DNA from: Acidobacteriota bacterium
Lineage (GTDB): Bacteria; Acidobacteriota; Vicinamibacteria; Vicinamibacterales; UBA8438
Reading direction: 5' to 3'
DNA: 64,000 bases
Assembly (NCBI GenBank): GCA_009838525.1
Contig: VXRJ01000035.1
Coordinates: 207,475-271,474, forward strand
The notes below the pieces were generated by a model. The model searched no databases. It worked only from the letters and a program-made list of their open reading frames with translations, and was not told where the DNA came from. Positions 50,446 through 61,962 of this stretch are shown here, in pieces. The position numbers were made by a program, and so were the translations under genes. How positions within the stretch are numbered: the stretch's first letter is position 1; each line of letters begins with the position of its first letter.

Positions 50446-52428
50446 ATGTCCCGGTTCTATCTGACGACGGCGATCGACTACGTCAACTCGCGGCCCCATC
50501 TCGGGACCGCCTACGAGAAGATCGCGGCCGACGTCATCGCGCGTTACAAGCGCCTCTGCGGCATCCACACGCGCTTCCTGATGGGCAACGACGAGCATTC
50601 GCAGAATGTCTTTCAGCGTGCGCGCGAGCTCGACGAGGACCCAATCGCGTTCTGCGATCGGATGGAAACGGCCTTCCGTGACGTCTGGGCGCGGCTGGAC
50701 ATCTCGTTCGACGACTTCATCCGGACCACCGAGGAGCGCCACCGGACCAGCGTCACCACGCTGGTTTCGCGCATCGCCGAGGCGGGCGACATCTACGATG
50801 GCGTCTACGAGGGGTGGTACTGCGTTTCGTGCGAGGCATTCAAGCAGGAGAAGGACCTCGACGACGGCAACTGTCCGATCCACCAGAACCCGCCCGAGTG
50901 GATCAAGGAGAAGAACTACTTCTTCCGTCTCTCGAAGTACCGTGACCGCCTCCTCGAGCACTACGAACGGCATCCGTCGTTTCTGGAACCGGAGATTCGC
51001 CGCAACGAGATGCTTCGCCTGCTCGAGGCGGGGCTCGACGACATCTCGGTGAGCCGGACCGGGCAGGCGTGGGGGATCCCGGTCCCGTCCGACGCGGACA
51101 GCGTCATCTACGTCTGGGTCGACGCCCTGATCAACTACATCTCGGGCGCCGGCTACGGCACGGACGACGCCCTGTTCGACGCGTGGTGGCCGGCCGACCT
51201 CCATGTAATCGGCAAGGACATCACTCGCTTCCACTGCGTCGTCTGGCCGGCGATGCTGATGAGCGCCGGCGTGGCGTTGCCACGCCAGGTCTTCGGCCAC
51301 GGCTGGGTCCACTGGCAGGGCCAGAAGATGAGCAAGTCGCTCGGCACGGTGGTGGATCCCCTAGAGGCAGCCGACCGCCTCGGTCCCGATCCGCTTCGGC
51401 TGTATCTCACGAAGGAGATTGCGTTCGGGGCCGACGGCGACTTCACTTGGGACCGCTTCGAGGAGCGCTACAACGTCGACCTGGCGAACAACTACGGCAA
51501 CCTCGTGTCGCGTCTCGCCTCGATGGGGAAGCGCTACCGGCGGGGCCGGCTCGTCACCCCGTCGAGCGGTCCCGGTCCGCTGGCGGACGCGGCAGCGCGG
51601 GTCGTGGCCGGGTATCGCGAGGCGATGAACGGCTACGCGCTCCACCAGGGCACGGCGGCCGCCTTCGACCTGATCGACGCCGCGAACGAGTACATCACAC
51701 GGGAGGAGCCGTGGGTGACGGCGCGCAACCCGGAGCGGGCGGAGGAGCTGGACAGGCAGCTCTGGGACGTGAGCGAGGCGGTCCGGATTGCGGCCGTGCT
51801 GCTGAGCCCGGTGATGCCACGGTCCTGCGCGGACGTCCTCATCCGGCTCGGCTCTCCCGTTCCGGAGGGCGGACTCCGGCTCGACCGGGATGCGGAGTGG
51901 ATCGGTTCGCCGGGTCTGGAGCGCCAGCTCGTCGAGGGGCCGCCGCTCTGGCCACGGCTAGAACCGGCAAAGGCAGGCGGAACGGATCAGAAACCGAAGG
52001 CAGCAAAGGAACAACCGAAGATGACGACGACAGACGTGCCGGCGGGCGATGCGCCGAAAGCGGGAACACCAGTTGCCGATGCAGCGCCCGCGACGCCGCA
52101 AATCACGATCGACGACTTCCTCAAGGTGGACCTCAGGATCGGGCGGGTGGTCACGGCGGAGCCGGTGCCGAAATCGCGCAAGTTGATCCGCCTGGAAATC
52201 GATGACGGCCAAGGTGTCCGCCAAGTGCTCGGCGGTCTGGCGAAGTCCTACGAGCCCGAGTCTCTCGTCGGCCGCCACGTCGTCTTCATTGCCAACCTTC
52301 GGCCCGCCAGATTGGCGGGCCTCGAGTCGAACGGCATGGTGCTCGCGGCGCTCGACGCCAACGGCGAAGCGGTGTTGCTGACAGTCGAGGATCCGGCCCG
52401 TGCGCCGGCCGGGTCGGCGGTTCGCTGA
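50446..52428 (+). CDS. metG: Methionyl-tRNA synthetase with C-terminal tRNA-binding domain
   Basis: 660 residues. Class I motifs HLGT (18-21, HIGH) and KMSKS (294-298); zinc-knuckle residues in YCVSCEAF and GNCPIH match the Thermus-type enzyme. Anticodon-binding helical domain about 350-500, then an Ala/Pro/Lys-rich linker (about 505-545) and the EMAP/Arc1p-type tRNA-binding OB-fold (DDFLKVDLRIGRVVTAEPVPKSRKLIRLEIDDG). Charges initiator and elongator tRNA-Met. Start ATG 50446 lies 5 nt after the larC stop; longer frames are antisense-like. Operon neighbour tatD follows after 7 nt. Confidence 0.95.
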   Translation: MSRFYLTTAIDYVNSRPHLGTAYEKIAADVIARYKRLCGIHTRFLMGNDEHSQNVFQRARELDEDPIAFCDRMETAFRDVWARLDISFDDFIRTTEERHRTSVTTLVSRIAEAGDIYDGVYEGWYCVSCEAFKQEKDLDDGNCPIHQNPPEWIKEKNYFFRLSKYRDRLLEHYERHPSFLEPEIRRNEMLRLLEAGLDDISVSRTGQAWGIPVPSDADSVIYVWVDALINYISGAGYGTDDALFDAWWPADLHVIGKDITRFHCVVWPAMLMSAGVALPRQVFGHGWVHWQGQKMSKSLGTVVDPLEAADRLGPDPLRLYLTKEIAFGADGDFTWDRFEERYNVDLANNYGNLVSRLASMGKRYRRGRLVTPSSGPGPLADAAARVVAGYREAMNGYALHQGTAAAFDLIDAANEYITREEPWVTARNPERAEELDRQLWDVSEAVRIAAVLLSPVMPRSCADVLIRLGSPVPEGGLRLDRDAEWIGSPGLERQLVEGPPLWPRLEPAKAGGTDQKPKAAKEQPKMTTTDVPAGDAPKAGTPVADAAPATPQITIDDFLKVDLRIGRVVTAEPVPKSRKLIRLEIDDGQGVRQVLGGLAKSYEPESLVGRHVVFIANLRPARLAGLESNGMVLAALDANGEAVLLTVEDPARAPAGSAVR

Positions 52429-52435
52429 CCGCGCC

Positions 52436-53224
52436 ATGATCGATTCGCACTGTCACCTGGCGGACGATCAGTTCGAGGCGGATCTCGACGCGGTCGTCGC
52501 GCGGGCGCGGGACGTCGGCGTCGCCGGCGCGCTGACGATCCTCGACGCGACGAGCGAAGCGGAGGCGGCGCGCGCCGATCGTGTCGCGTCGGCCTGGCCG
52601 GCGGTTCGCTTTGCCCTCGGCGTTCATCCGCATCAGGCGGCGGCGTTCATCGACAATCCCGAGGGCGCGGTCACGCTCGTCGGGGACGCCTACGCCGCGC
52701 GTGCCGACGCTGTGGCAATAGGCGAGATCGGTCTCGACTATCACTACGACTTTGCTCCCCGCCTTACGCAGATCGAGGTGTTTCGCCGGCAGATCGCCCT
52801 GGCGCGCGAACTGCGCCGGCCTGTGGTGATCCATACCCGCGAGGCGGACGACGACACGATCGACGCGCTGCGGAGCGAGGGGGGCGGCGAAGTAACCGGT
52901 GTCTTCCACTGCTTTACCGGGGACGTGGCGTTTGCCCGGCGCGCCCTCGATCTCGGGTTCCATGTTTCGTTTTCCGGGATCGTGACGTTCCGGAGCGCCG
53001 GGGCAATCCGTGAGGCGGCGACGATCGTCCCGCGCGATCGGCTGCTGATCGAGACGGATAGCCCGTACCTTGCGCCGGCGCCCTTCCGGGGAAAACGCAA
53101 CGAGCCGGCCCGCGTCGCGCACGTTCTCGAAGCGGTAGCCGAAATGCGCGGCGCCGGCATCGAAGCGACGGCCGATGCGACCACCCTGAATTACGCCCGG
53201 CTGTTCTGTCCAACGGGTACCTAA
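52436..53224 (+). CDS. tatD: TatD-family metal-dependent DNase
   Basis: 262 residues. MIDSHCHLAD (His5, His7), GEIGLDYHYD, VIHTREADDDT, GVFHCFTGDV and ETDSPYLAPAPFRGKRNEPARV are the TatD metal-site and substrate-site motifs. The enzyme is a TIM-barrel nuclease/hydrolase involved in DNA or D-amino-acid-related clean-up. The gene order metG-tatD is common in bacteria, which supports the call. Confidence 0.9.
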   Translation: MIDSHCHLADDQFEADLDAVVARARDVGVAGALTILDATSEAEAARADRVASAWPAVRFALGVHPHQAAAFIDNPEGAVTLVGDAYAARADAVAIGEIGLDYHYDFAPRLTQIEVFRRQIALARELRRPVVIHTREADDDTIDALRSEGGGEVTGVFHCFTGDVAFARRALDLGFHVSFSGIVTFRSAGAIREAATIVPRDRLLIETDSPYLAPAPFRGKRNEPARVAHVLEAVAEMRGAGIEATADATTLNYARLFCPTGT

Positions 53225-53236
53225 ACGCCTGCCGCA

Positions 53237-53266
53237 TTGACGCTTGGCGCGCAGTTATGGTGTGAT
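53237..53266 (+). promoter_or_regulatory. TTGACG -35 with TGTGAT -10, short leader for polyprenyl synthase
   Basis: TTGACG and TGTGAT are 18 bp apart, and GTG 53277 lies 10 nt after the -10. The -35 is a near-consensus match, uncommon in this window, and predicts a leaderless start. Confidence 0.5.
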
Positions 53267-53276
53267 TCCCCGTCGC

Positions 53277-54287
53277 GTGTCTACCTTGCTCAACACCTCA
53301 CCCCCGGCTGACCTGATTCAGCTTTTCGAGCCGATCCGCGATGACTTGGCGGCAGTCGAGGCGGCCTATACGACGCACATCGCGTCGACGGTCCATCCCT
53401 TACCCGAGATGGCGGAGTACATCCAGAACAGCGGCGGCAAGCGGGTCCGTCCGGCCGTCCTGCTGATGGCGTCGCGCCTGTGCGGCTACCAGGGAGAGTG
53501 GGCGGTTACCTACGCGTCGGTCGTGGAGTACATCCACACCGCGACGCTGGTGCACGATGACATCATCGACGAGTCGGACGTGCGCCGCGGCCGCCTCGCG
53601 GTCCACTCGCGGTGGGGGAACGACATTACGGTTCTGCTGGGCGACTACCTCTACATCAAGTCGATGGAGATGGCGCTCACCTACCACTCGATCGACGTCG
53701 TTCGGCTGTTGTGCGACGTGACGCGCCGGATGATCGAAGGGGAGTTCTATCAGTTGGCGAAGGCGGGCGACGCCGATATCTCCGAGTCGGAGTACTTCGA
53801 CATCATCGAACGGAAGACGGCGTATCTCTTCGGCGGCTCGGCCGAGATCGGCGGCCGGCTCGCCGACGCAACGCCGGAGCAGTGCGCGGCGCTGCGCGAC
53901 TACGGCTTCAACCTCGGCGTTGCGTTCCAGCTCGTCGACGATCTTCTTGACTTCACGGCCGATCGCGAGGCGCTCGGCAAGCCGGTCGGCGGCGACCTGC
54001 GCGACGGCAAGCTGACGCTTCCGGCAATCCATCTGATGGAGCGGGAGGGGAAGGGGAGCCGCGCCGACGCCATCGTCCGCGCCGCGATAGAGACCCGCGC
54101 GATCGATGCGGGATCGTGGGCTGAACTGACCGCGCTGCTTCGCGCCCGTGGGGCCATCGACTATGCCTACGACCGGGCCGTTGCTTACGCGGAGGCGGCG
54201 AAGGAGGCTCTCGTTCGGTTCGGGCCTTCGCCGGAGCGCGACGCGCTCGCCGCGCTGCCTGACTTCGTTCTTGCCCGCGACCATTGA
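53277..54287 (+). CDS. ispB: Polyprenyl (octaprenyl/heptaprenyl) diphosphate synthase
   Basis: 336 residues from GTG 53277; TTG 53244 is an alternative that would add 11 residues. First Asp-rich motif LVHDDIIDESD (DDxxD, 94-98) and second QLVDDLLDFTAD are present, with GGKRVRPAVLLMAS, RKTAYLFGGSAEIGG and GKPVGGDLRDGKLTLPAI. The residue pair before the first motif is small, in keeping with long-chain (C35-C50) products for quinone side chains or undecaprenol-like carriers; the chain length cannot be fixed here. The gene stands between tatD and ligA. Confidence 0.88.
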   Translation: MSTLLNTSPPADLIQLFEPIRDDLAAVEAAYTTHIASTVHPLPEMAEYIQNSGGKRVRPAVLLMASRLCGYQGEWAVTYASVVEYIHTATLVHDDIIDESDVRRGRLAVHSRWGNDITVLLGDYLYIKSMEMALTYHSIDVVRLLCDVTRRMIEGEFYQLAKAGDADISESEYFDIIERKTAYLFGGSAEIGGRLADATPEQCAALRDYGFNLGVAFQLVDDLLDFTADREALGKPVGGDLRDGKLTLPAIHLMEREGKGSRADAIVRAAIETRAIDAGSWAELTALLRARGAIDYAYDRAVAYAEAAKEALVRFGPSPERDALAALPDFVLARDH

Positions 54288-54320
54288 TCCCTGCCCGCGG
54301 GCACAGTGAGCCGGGGGTGA

Positions 54321-56417
<2,097 letters not shown>

Positions 56418-56457
56418 CCGCCGAGGTGCGACTCCCTCGCGGCTGCCCCACAAACGG

Positions 56458-56486
56458 TTGCACGGCGGCGGGCCGGCGCGTATGGT
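56458..56486 (+). promoter_or_regulatory. TTGCAC / TATGGT promoter for the ankyrin operon
   Basis: TTGCAC (56458-56463) and TATGGT (56481-56486) are spaced by exactly 17 bp. A leader of about 60 nt with Shine-Dalgarno GGAGGA (56545-56550) precedes ATG 56555, in contrast to the leaderless genes. Confidence 0.55.
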
Positions 56487-56554
56487 AGTCGAGTACCCGT
56501 GCGTTCGGCGTTTGCGCCGCGCCCCCTGCGAGGGCGCGCTCGCTGGAGGAGCAG

Positions 56555-58063
56555 ATGACGATCTTCGGCCGCCGGCCGTCCCTCGGGTTCCACCTGTTGC
56601 TGTTGCTGGGGATTGCCCTGCAACCCGTGGCAGGCGATGCCGCCGCCAGTGACACGCCGCTGATTGAGGCGGTCAAGGCGGAAGATGCCGCGGCGGTTGA
56701 AGCGCTTCTCGAGGCGTCCGCGGACGCCAACGCTGCCGCGCCCGACGGTGCGACGCCGCTTCACTGGGCTGCCTATCGTGACGTTGTTTCTTTGTCCAGC
56801 CTTCTGATCGACGCCGGCGCGGCGGTCGACGCGGCGAACGACTACGGCGTGACGCCCCTCGCGCTGGCTTGCGAGAACGGCTCCGACGCGATGGTGGCTC
56901 AACTGCTCGACGCCGGTGCGGATCCGAATCTGGCTCGCATGACCGGTGAAACGCCGCTGATGACCTGCGCCCGGACTGGTCGCCTGGAAACGGTCGAGGC
57001 CTTGCTAACGGCTGGAGCCGACCCGAACGCCGCCGAGATGGCGCGGGGCCAGACGGCGCTGATGTGGGCCGCGGGTCAAGCCCACGCCGACGTGGCACGG
57101 GCGCTGATCGACGCCGGTGCAGACGTTCATGCCCGTTCGCAGGGCGGCTTCACGCCGTTGCTGATTGCGGCTCGCGTCGACGCGCCGGCGCTTGCCGGAC
57201 TGCTCGTCGAAGCGGGCGCCGACGTCAACGCCGCCTCGCCCGACGGCGTGACCCCGCTTATCGTCGCTACGCTCCGCGGTCACACTGATCTGGCCATCCA
57301 CCTTCTCGAGGAGGGGGCCGATCCGAACGCCGCCGCGACAGGCTACACGGTGCTTCACTGGGTTTCAGGTTCATGGCACACGGAACTGACCGGCGACCTG
57401 CGAGGCATCGTCACCGACCGCGACAACGAATGGGCGTCGCTCAACGGCGTCGGCTCCGGCAGGCTGCCGCTGGTCGAGGCGCTCCTGGCGCATGGAGCCG
57501 ATCCGAACGTGCGTCTCGCGGAACACCCACCGCAGTTCGGATTCGCCAGCCAGCGGTTCCGGGTCAGTTTGACCGGCGCGACTCCCTTCCTTCTCGCCGC
57601 GATGGACGCCAGGGTTGAGGTGATGCGGGCCCTCGTCGATGCCGGCGCCGACACGACGCTGGCCACCGAGGAGGGAACGACCCCGCTGATGGTGGCGTCG
57701 GGCCTGGGCCAGGTGCCGGCGGAAACCCGCGTTCGGGAAGCGGACTCGATAGCGGCGGTTGAGTATCTCCTGGGGCTAGGCGCCGACGTCCACGCGGTGA
57801 ACGCCATCGGGCGGTCGGCGCTCCACGGAGCGGCGCACATTCGCTCCGACACCCTGGTGCAGATGTTGTTCGACCATGGCGCCGAGGTGAACGTGGCCGA
57901 CATACGGGGAATCACGCCGTTGATGATCGCCGAGGGGGGCGGCCACATCCTGCTGCCCGGCCTCGGTGGCGGCAGCACGGCCGACCTGCTGCGGGCCCTT
58001 GGCAGTGAGGCGACGGATCGCAACAGCTTCATCGACAGCTACCGGCAGGGTCCCATTCGCTGA
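56555..58063 (+). CDS. Exported ankyrin-repeat protein
   Basis: 502 residues. Signal peptide about 1-29 (GDAAAS). About ten ankyrin repeats (G-x-TPLHWAA.....LL.AGADPN pattern) with the canonical DGATPLHWAA, GVTPLALAC, GETPLMTCA, QTALMWAA, GFTPLLIAA, GVTPLIVAT and later units; a ~50-residue interruption (YTVLHWVSGSWHTELTGDLRGIV...) sits in the middle. Ankyrin arrays bind proteins, and a periplasmic location fits the following secreted cytochrome and DUF1552 genes, which begin 21 nt downstream. It is the first gene of a three-gene operon. Confidence 0.85.
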   Translation: MTIFGRRPSLGFHLLLLLGIALQPVAGDAAASDTPLIEAVKAEDAAAVEALLEASADANAAAPDGATPLHWAAYRDVVSLSSLLIDAGAAVDAANDYGVTPLALACENGSDAMVAQLLDAGADPNLARMTGETPLMTCARTGRLETVEALLTAGADPNAAEMARGQTALMWAAGQAHADVARALIDAGADVHARSQGGFTPLLIAARVDAPALAGLLVEAGADVNAASPDGVTPLIVATLRGHTDLAIHLLEEGADPNAAATGYTVLHWVSGSWHTELTGDLRGIVTDRDNEWASLNGVGSGRLPLVEALLAHGADPNVRLAEHPPQFGFASQRFRVSLTGATPFLLAAMDARVEVMRALVDAGADTTLATEEGTTPLMVASGLGQVPAETRVREADSIAAVEYLLGLGADVHAVNAIGRSALHGAAHIRSDTLVQMLFDHGAEVNVADIRGITPLMIAEGGGHILLPGLGGGSTADLLRALGSEATDRNSFIDSYRQGPIR

Positions 58064-58084
58064 GGAGAGACGGCCGGAGGGAAA

Positions 58085-60451
58085 GTGTTGGGAGTACCGG
58101 GTGGCATCGCGCGAATCGCTTTGATCGCGGGGCTCGTCTGGGTGGCGGGCGCCGCCGGAGCACGCGCGCAGGAACCGACCGACAGCGCCGCGACATTCCG
58201 CCAGGTGCTGGATCGGTACTGTGCCGGCTGCCACAACGAGCGGCTTCTGAGCGGCAACCTGGCCCTCGACCGGGGCTCGATCGACATCACCAGGATCGGC
58301 GCCGGTGGCGACGTTTGGGAAAAGGTGCTCCAGAAGCTGCAGACCCAGGCGATGCCCCCGCCCGGGCGGCCGCGACCCGATGCGGAGACTTATCACGCCT
58401 TCGCGGCGTGGCTTGAATCGTCGCTTGACGGAGTGGCGGCGGCTGACCCCAATCCGGGTCGGCCGACGATCCATCGGTTGAACCGGCTGGAGTACGCCAA
58501 TGCCATCCGCGATCTGCTCGGTCTCGAGGTGGATGCGGAGATGCTACTGCCGGCCGATGATCTCGCCTTCGGCTTCGACAACAACGCTGATATCCTCACC
58601 GTCGCGCCCGGTCTCCTCGAACGCTACCTGTCGGCCGCGCGAAAGTTGAGCCGCCTTGCGGTCGGCGATCTCGCGATTGGTTCGGACGCGGTTCGCTATC
58701 CGGTTTCCACGCTTCTGGAGCAGGGTGAGCGGATGGGCGACGACCTGCCTTTCGGGTCGCGTGGCGGAGCTGCGATCCGCCACCACTTCCCTCTGGACGG
58801 CGAGTACGTCATCCGCCTTGCGCTCCGGGACGGCCGCCGCGCGCCGCAGGTCGACGTCCGAATCGACGGTGCGCGGGTGGCGCTGCTCTCGGTCGATCCG
58901 GACGCCGACGCCGAGACTTCGGAGGATCCGCTGAGTGTCCGTGTGCCCGTTCCGGCCGGAAGCCACGTCGTGAGTGTGACTTTCCCGGAGGAGACGTTTA
59001 CGCCGGAAGGGGTGGCGCCGAGCCGCCTGCCGATCTGGACGTTCAGCACCGGCCGCGGCTACGTGCAGGAAGTGGGGCTCGACAGTCTGCTCATCGAGGG
59101 GCCCTTCAATCCGGACCGCGTCGGCCCCGGCGACGGTGGCCTGGGGGACAGTGCCGCCCGTTCGAGGATCTTCGTCTGCACGCCGGCGACCGAAGCGGAC
59201 GAAGCGCCGTGCGCGAATGAAATCCTCGCGACGCTGGCGCGCCGAGCCTTCCGCCGGCCGGTGACCGAGCAGGACGTGGCGGTCATCGAGGGCTTTTATC
59301 GCGATGGTCGTGCGGGCGGGAACTTCGACACCGGAATTCAACGTGCGCTCGAGGCCCTGTTGGTCGATCCGGAGTTCCTTTTCCGGATCGAGAGCGATCC
59401 CGAGGGCGTTGCGCCGGGCGCGCCTTATCCGTTGAGCGACATCGAACTGGCGTCGCGCCTCTCCTTCTTCCTATGGAGCACCATCCCGGACGACGAGTTG
59501 CTCGCTTTGGCCGAGGCGGGCCGGCTCTCCGAACCGGAAGAACTGGAACGGCAGGTACGCCGGATGCTGGCCGACCAACGCGCGTCGGTGCTGGTCGACA
59601 GCTTCGCGGCGCAGTGGCTCCACCTCCGGCGGATGCGCTCGGTCACCCCTGACGTTCTGGCTTTTCCGGAGTTCGAAGACAATCTGCGTCAGTCGTTCGT
59701 CCGGGAGACGGAGCTGCTCATCGAGCACCAGATGCGGCAGGACCGCAGTGTCGTCGACCTGCTGACCGCCGACTACACGTTCGTGAACGAACGGCTCGCG
59801 CGTCACTACGGCATCCCCAACGTGTACGGTTCGCGATTCCGCCGGTTGACGCTCCCTGACGACACGCGCCGCGGCCTGCTGGGGCATGGCAGCATCCTCA
59901 CCGTCACGTCGCTTGCCACCCGCACATCACCCGTCGTGCGGGGCAAGTGGGTGCTGGAGAACATCCTCGGGACGCCGCCTCCGCCACCGCCGCCCGACGT
60001 GCCGGAGCTGGAGGAGCGCGAGGACGATGGCGCCGTCCGTTCGCTGCGGCAGCGCCTCGAGGAGCACCGCGCCAATCCGGTCTGCGCCAACTGCCACGCG
60101 CGCATGGATCCGATCGGCTTCGCGCTCGAGGGATTCGACGCCGTGGGCCGCCACCGCGTGGTGGATGCCAACGGGACGCCGATCGACACTTCCGGAACCC
60201 TGCCGGACGGCAGGGCCTTCGATGGCCTGCCAGCCCTGCGCGACGTGCTGTTCGAGCGGCGGACGGAGTTCGTCGCCACCGTGACCGAGAAGCTTCTGAC
60301 GTATGCTTTGGGGCGGGGCATCGAATACTACGACCGGCCCGCCATCCGTGCGATAGTCCGTGAGGCCGGGGAGGACGACTACCGCTGGTCGTCGCTCATA
60401 CTGGGTGTCGTGAAAAGCGTGCCGTTTCAGATGAGGAGAGCGGAGTCATGA
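58085..60451 (+). CDS. DUF1592/DUF1588/DUF1585-type secreted cytochrome
   Basis: 788 residues from GTG 58085 with Shine-Dalgarno GGAGGG 6 nt up. Signal peptide 1-29; heme motif CAGCH (46-50) in a planctomycete-type cytochrome domain; then the DUF1587 (RPTIHRLNRLEYANAIRDLLGL), DUF1595, DUF1592 (YPLSDIELASRLSFFLWSTIPDDELL), DUF1588 (RGLLGHGSILTVTSLATRTSPVVRGKWVLENILGTPPPPPPPDVPEL, includes CANCHARMDPIGFALE, a second CxxCH) and DUF1585 domains in the usual order. Widespread in Planctomycetes and Acidobacteria; biochemical role unproven, probably in extracellular electron-linked degradation. The stop overlaps the DUF1552 start (ATGA). Confidence 0.9.
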   Translation: MLGVPGGIARIALIAGLVWVAGAAGARAQEPTDSAATFRQVLDRYCAGCHNERLLSGNLALDRGSIDITRIGAGGDVWEKVLQKLQTQAMPPPGRPRPDAETYHAFAAWLESSLDGVAAADPNPGRPTIHRLNRLEYANAIRDLLGLEVDAEMLLPADDLAFGFDNNADILTVAPGLLERYLSAARKLSRLAVGDLAIGSDAVRYPVSTLLEQGERMGDDLPFGSRGGAAIRHHFPLDGEYVIRLALRDGRRAPQVDVRIDGARVALLSVDPDADAETSEDPLSVRVPVPAGSHVVSVTFPEETFTPEGVAPSRLPIWTFSTGRGYVQEVGLDSLLIEGPFNPDRVGPGDGGLGDSAARSRIFVCTPATEADEAPCANEILATLARRAFRRPVTEQDVAVIEGFYRDGRAGGNFDTGIQRALEALLVDPEFLFRIESDPEGVAPGAPYPLSDIELASRLSFFLWSTIPDDELLALAEAGRLSEPEELERQVRRMLADQRASVLVDSFAAQWLHLRRMRSVTPDVLAFPEFEDNLRQSFVRETELLIEHQMRQDRSVVDLLTADYTFVNERLARHYGIPNVYGSRFRRLTLPDDTRRGLLGHGSILTVTSLATRTSPVVRGKWVLENILGTPPPPPPPDVPELEEREDDGAVRSLRQRLEEHRANPVCANCHARMDPIGFALEGFDAVGRHRVVDANGTPIDTSGTLPDGRAFDGLPALRDVLFERRTEFVATVTEKLLTYALGRGIEYYDRPAIRAIVREAGEDDYRWSSLILGVVKSVPFQMRRAES

Positions 60452-61806
60452 TGATCACGAAGCAGGCACTCCCGCGGCGGACGGTGCTCCGTGGGCTGGG
60501 GACCGCGATCGCGTTGCCGCTGCTTGACGGCATGGTGCCGGCCCTCACCGCGCTTCGCCGCACGGCGGCGGCGCCGAAGCCCCGCCTCGGCGTCATCTAC
60601 GTGCCCCACGGGGCGGTGATGGACAACTGGACGCCGGTGGCGGAAGGAGCCGGATTCGACTTCACGCCGATCCTGCAGCCGCTCGAGCCTTTCCGCGAGC
60701 GTCTGCTTGTGCTCTCGAATCTGGACCACGCCCCGGCGGCCCAGATGCCGGGCGATCCGGCGGGCGGGCACGGGCGCATAACCGGCGCGTTCCTGACCGG
60801 CGTCCACGCGAAGCCGACGGAGGGAGCCGACTTCCGGGCGGGCCGCTCCATGGATCAGATTGCCGCGGAAAGACTTGGACGGGAGACCCAGCTTGGCTCC
60901 CTCGAGGTCGGGATCGGCCTGCCGGAGTTCGGTGGCGCGTGCGACGCGGGTTTCAGTTGCGCGTACATCAGCACGCTGTCGTGGAGCACGCCGACAACCC
61001 CGCTCCCGATGGAGTCGAACCCGCGCGCGCTGTTCGAGCGGTTGTTCGGCGACGGCGGCACGACAGACCCCGCCGCGCGGCAGGCGCGTCGCGCTCAGGA
61101 CCGGAGCATCCTCGACGCCGTGACCGACAAGGTGGCCCGGTTGGAACAGGGCCTCGGCGCGGCGGACCGCGCGAAGCTGAGCGATTACCTGATGGCGGTG
61201 CGCGACATCGAGCGCCGCATCGAGCGGGCGGAAGCGGACGCCGACCGCGAGCTGCCGATTGTCGATCGGCCGTCGGGCAGCATCCCGGAGTCGTTCGACG
61301 ACTACGTGCAGTTGATGTTCGATCTGCAACTGCTCGCCTACCAGGCCGACCTGACGCGTGTCATCACGTTCCTGCTGACGCCGGAGCTGAACGCGCAGAC
61401 CTATCCGCAGATCGGTGTCCCGGATCCGCACCACGCGCTGTCGCACCACGAGAACCGGCCGGAGAGCCTGGCGAAGCTGACCAAGCTGCAGACCTACCAC
61501 GCCGGCCTGTTCGCCTACTACCTCGACCGGCTGCGGTCGACACCAGACGGCGACAGCTCGCTGCTCGATCAGGTGGCGATCCTGTACGGCAGCGGGATGA
61601 GCAACTCGAACCTGCACAACATCCAGAAGCTGCCGATCCTCGTGGCGGGAGGCGCTGCCGGACGGCTGCATGGCGGCCGCCACGTTCGCTACGCGGACGA
61701 GACCCCGCTGACGAACCTGTTCCTCAGCATGCTCGGGATGGTGGACGTGCCGATCGAGCAGTTCGGCGACAGCACCGGCCGGCTGCAGGAACTGACCGAC
61801 CTGTAG
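60448..61806 (+). CDS. DUF1552 exported protein, partner of the DUF1592 cytochrome
   Basis: 452 residues. Twin-arginine signal LPRRTVLRGLGTAIALPLLDGM (first 30 residues). The DUF1552 body has GVIYVPHGAVMDNWTP, GGHGRITGAFLTG, FRAGRSMDQIAAERLG and SYISTLSWSTPTTPLP-like and PQIGVPDPHHALSHHENRPESLAKL, GNSNLHNIQKLPILVAGGAAG. Nearly always found next to DUF1592 proteins, and here it overlaps its gene by 4 nt, so the two form one complex or pathway. A possible sulfatase/alkaline-phosphatase-like fold is suggested for relatives. Confidence 0.9.
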   Translation: MMITKQALPRRTVLRGLGTAIALPLLDGMVPALTALRRTAAAPKPRLGVIYVPHGAVMDNWTPVAEGAGFDFTPILQPLEPFRERLLVLSNLDHAPAAQMPGDPAGGHGRITGAFLTGVHAKPTEGADFRAGRSMDQIAAERLGRETQLGSLEVGIGLPEFGGACDAGFSCAYISTLSWSTPTTPLPMESNPRALFERLFGDGGTTDPAARQARRAQDRSILDAVTDKVARLEQGLGAADRAKLSDYLMAVRDIERRIERAEADADRELPIVDRPSGSIPESFDDYVQLMFDLQLLAYQADLTRVITFLLTPELNAQTYPQIGVPDPHHALSHHENRPESLAKLTKLQTYHAGLFAYYLDRLRSTPDGDSSLLDQVAILYGSGMSNSNLHNIQKLPILVAGGAAGRLHGGRHVRYADETPLTNLFLSMLGMVDVPIEQFGDSTGRLQELTDL

Positions 61807-61821
61807 CGGGCAGGGCAGTCC

Positions 61822-61896
61822 GGTGCACCAGTCTGGTGCGCCGGCCCGGTGCGCCGGCCTGGTGCGCCGGCCTGGTGCGCCGGCCTCCAGGCCGGC
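61822..61896 (+). repeat. Five 13-bp tandem repeats ending in a perfect hairpin
   Basis: Units GGTGCGCCGGCCT (first two diverged) run from 61822 to 61886 and end in GCCGGCCTCCAGGCCGGC (8-bp stem, 2-nt loop, 61879-61896). Three copies of GCCGGCCT can pair with the single AGGCCGGC, so alternative hairpins are possible. It may end the DUF1552 transcript or be an intergenic REP-like element. Confidence 0.65.
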
Positions 61897-61897
61897 A

Positions 61898-61924
61898 TAG
61901 ACACGGACTACGCGCTGGTACAAT
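61898..61924 (+). promoter_or_regulatory. TAGACA / TACAAT promoter for the response regulator
   Basis: TAGACA (61898-61903) and TACAAT (61919-61924) are 15 bp apart, a little short, followed by a ~30-nt leader before ATG 61963. Confidence 0.4.
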
Positions 61925-61962
61925 TGCCGCGAACGCGTTGCGCTAGCCGCGCGTACGGCACC

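Noticed and set aside
53244-53276. TTG start for the polyprenyl synthase
   Set aside because: It would sit between the -35 and -10 boxes; the GTG 10 nt after the -10 is better supported.
61822-61896. Tandem units as possible CRISPR
   Set aside because: Units of 13 bp without unique spacers; better read as tandem repeat plus hairpin.
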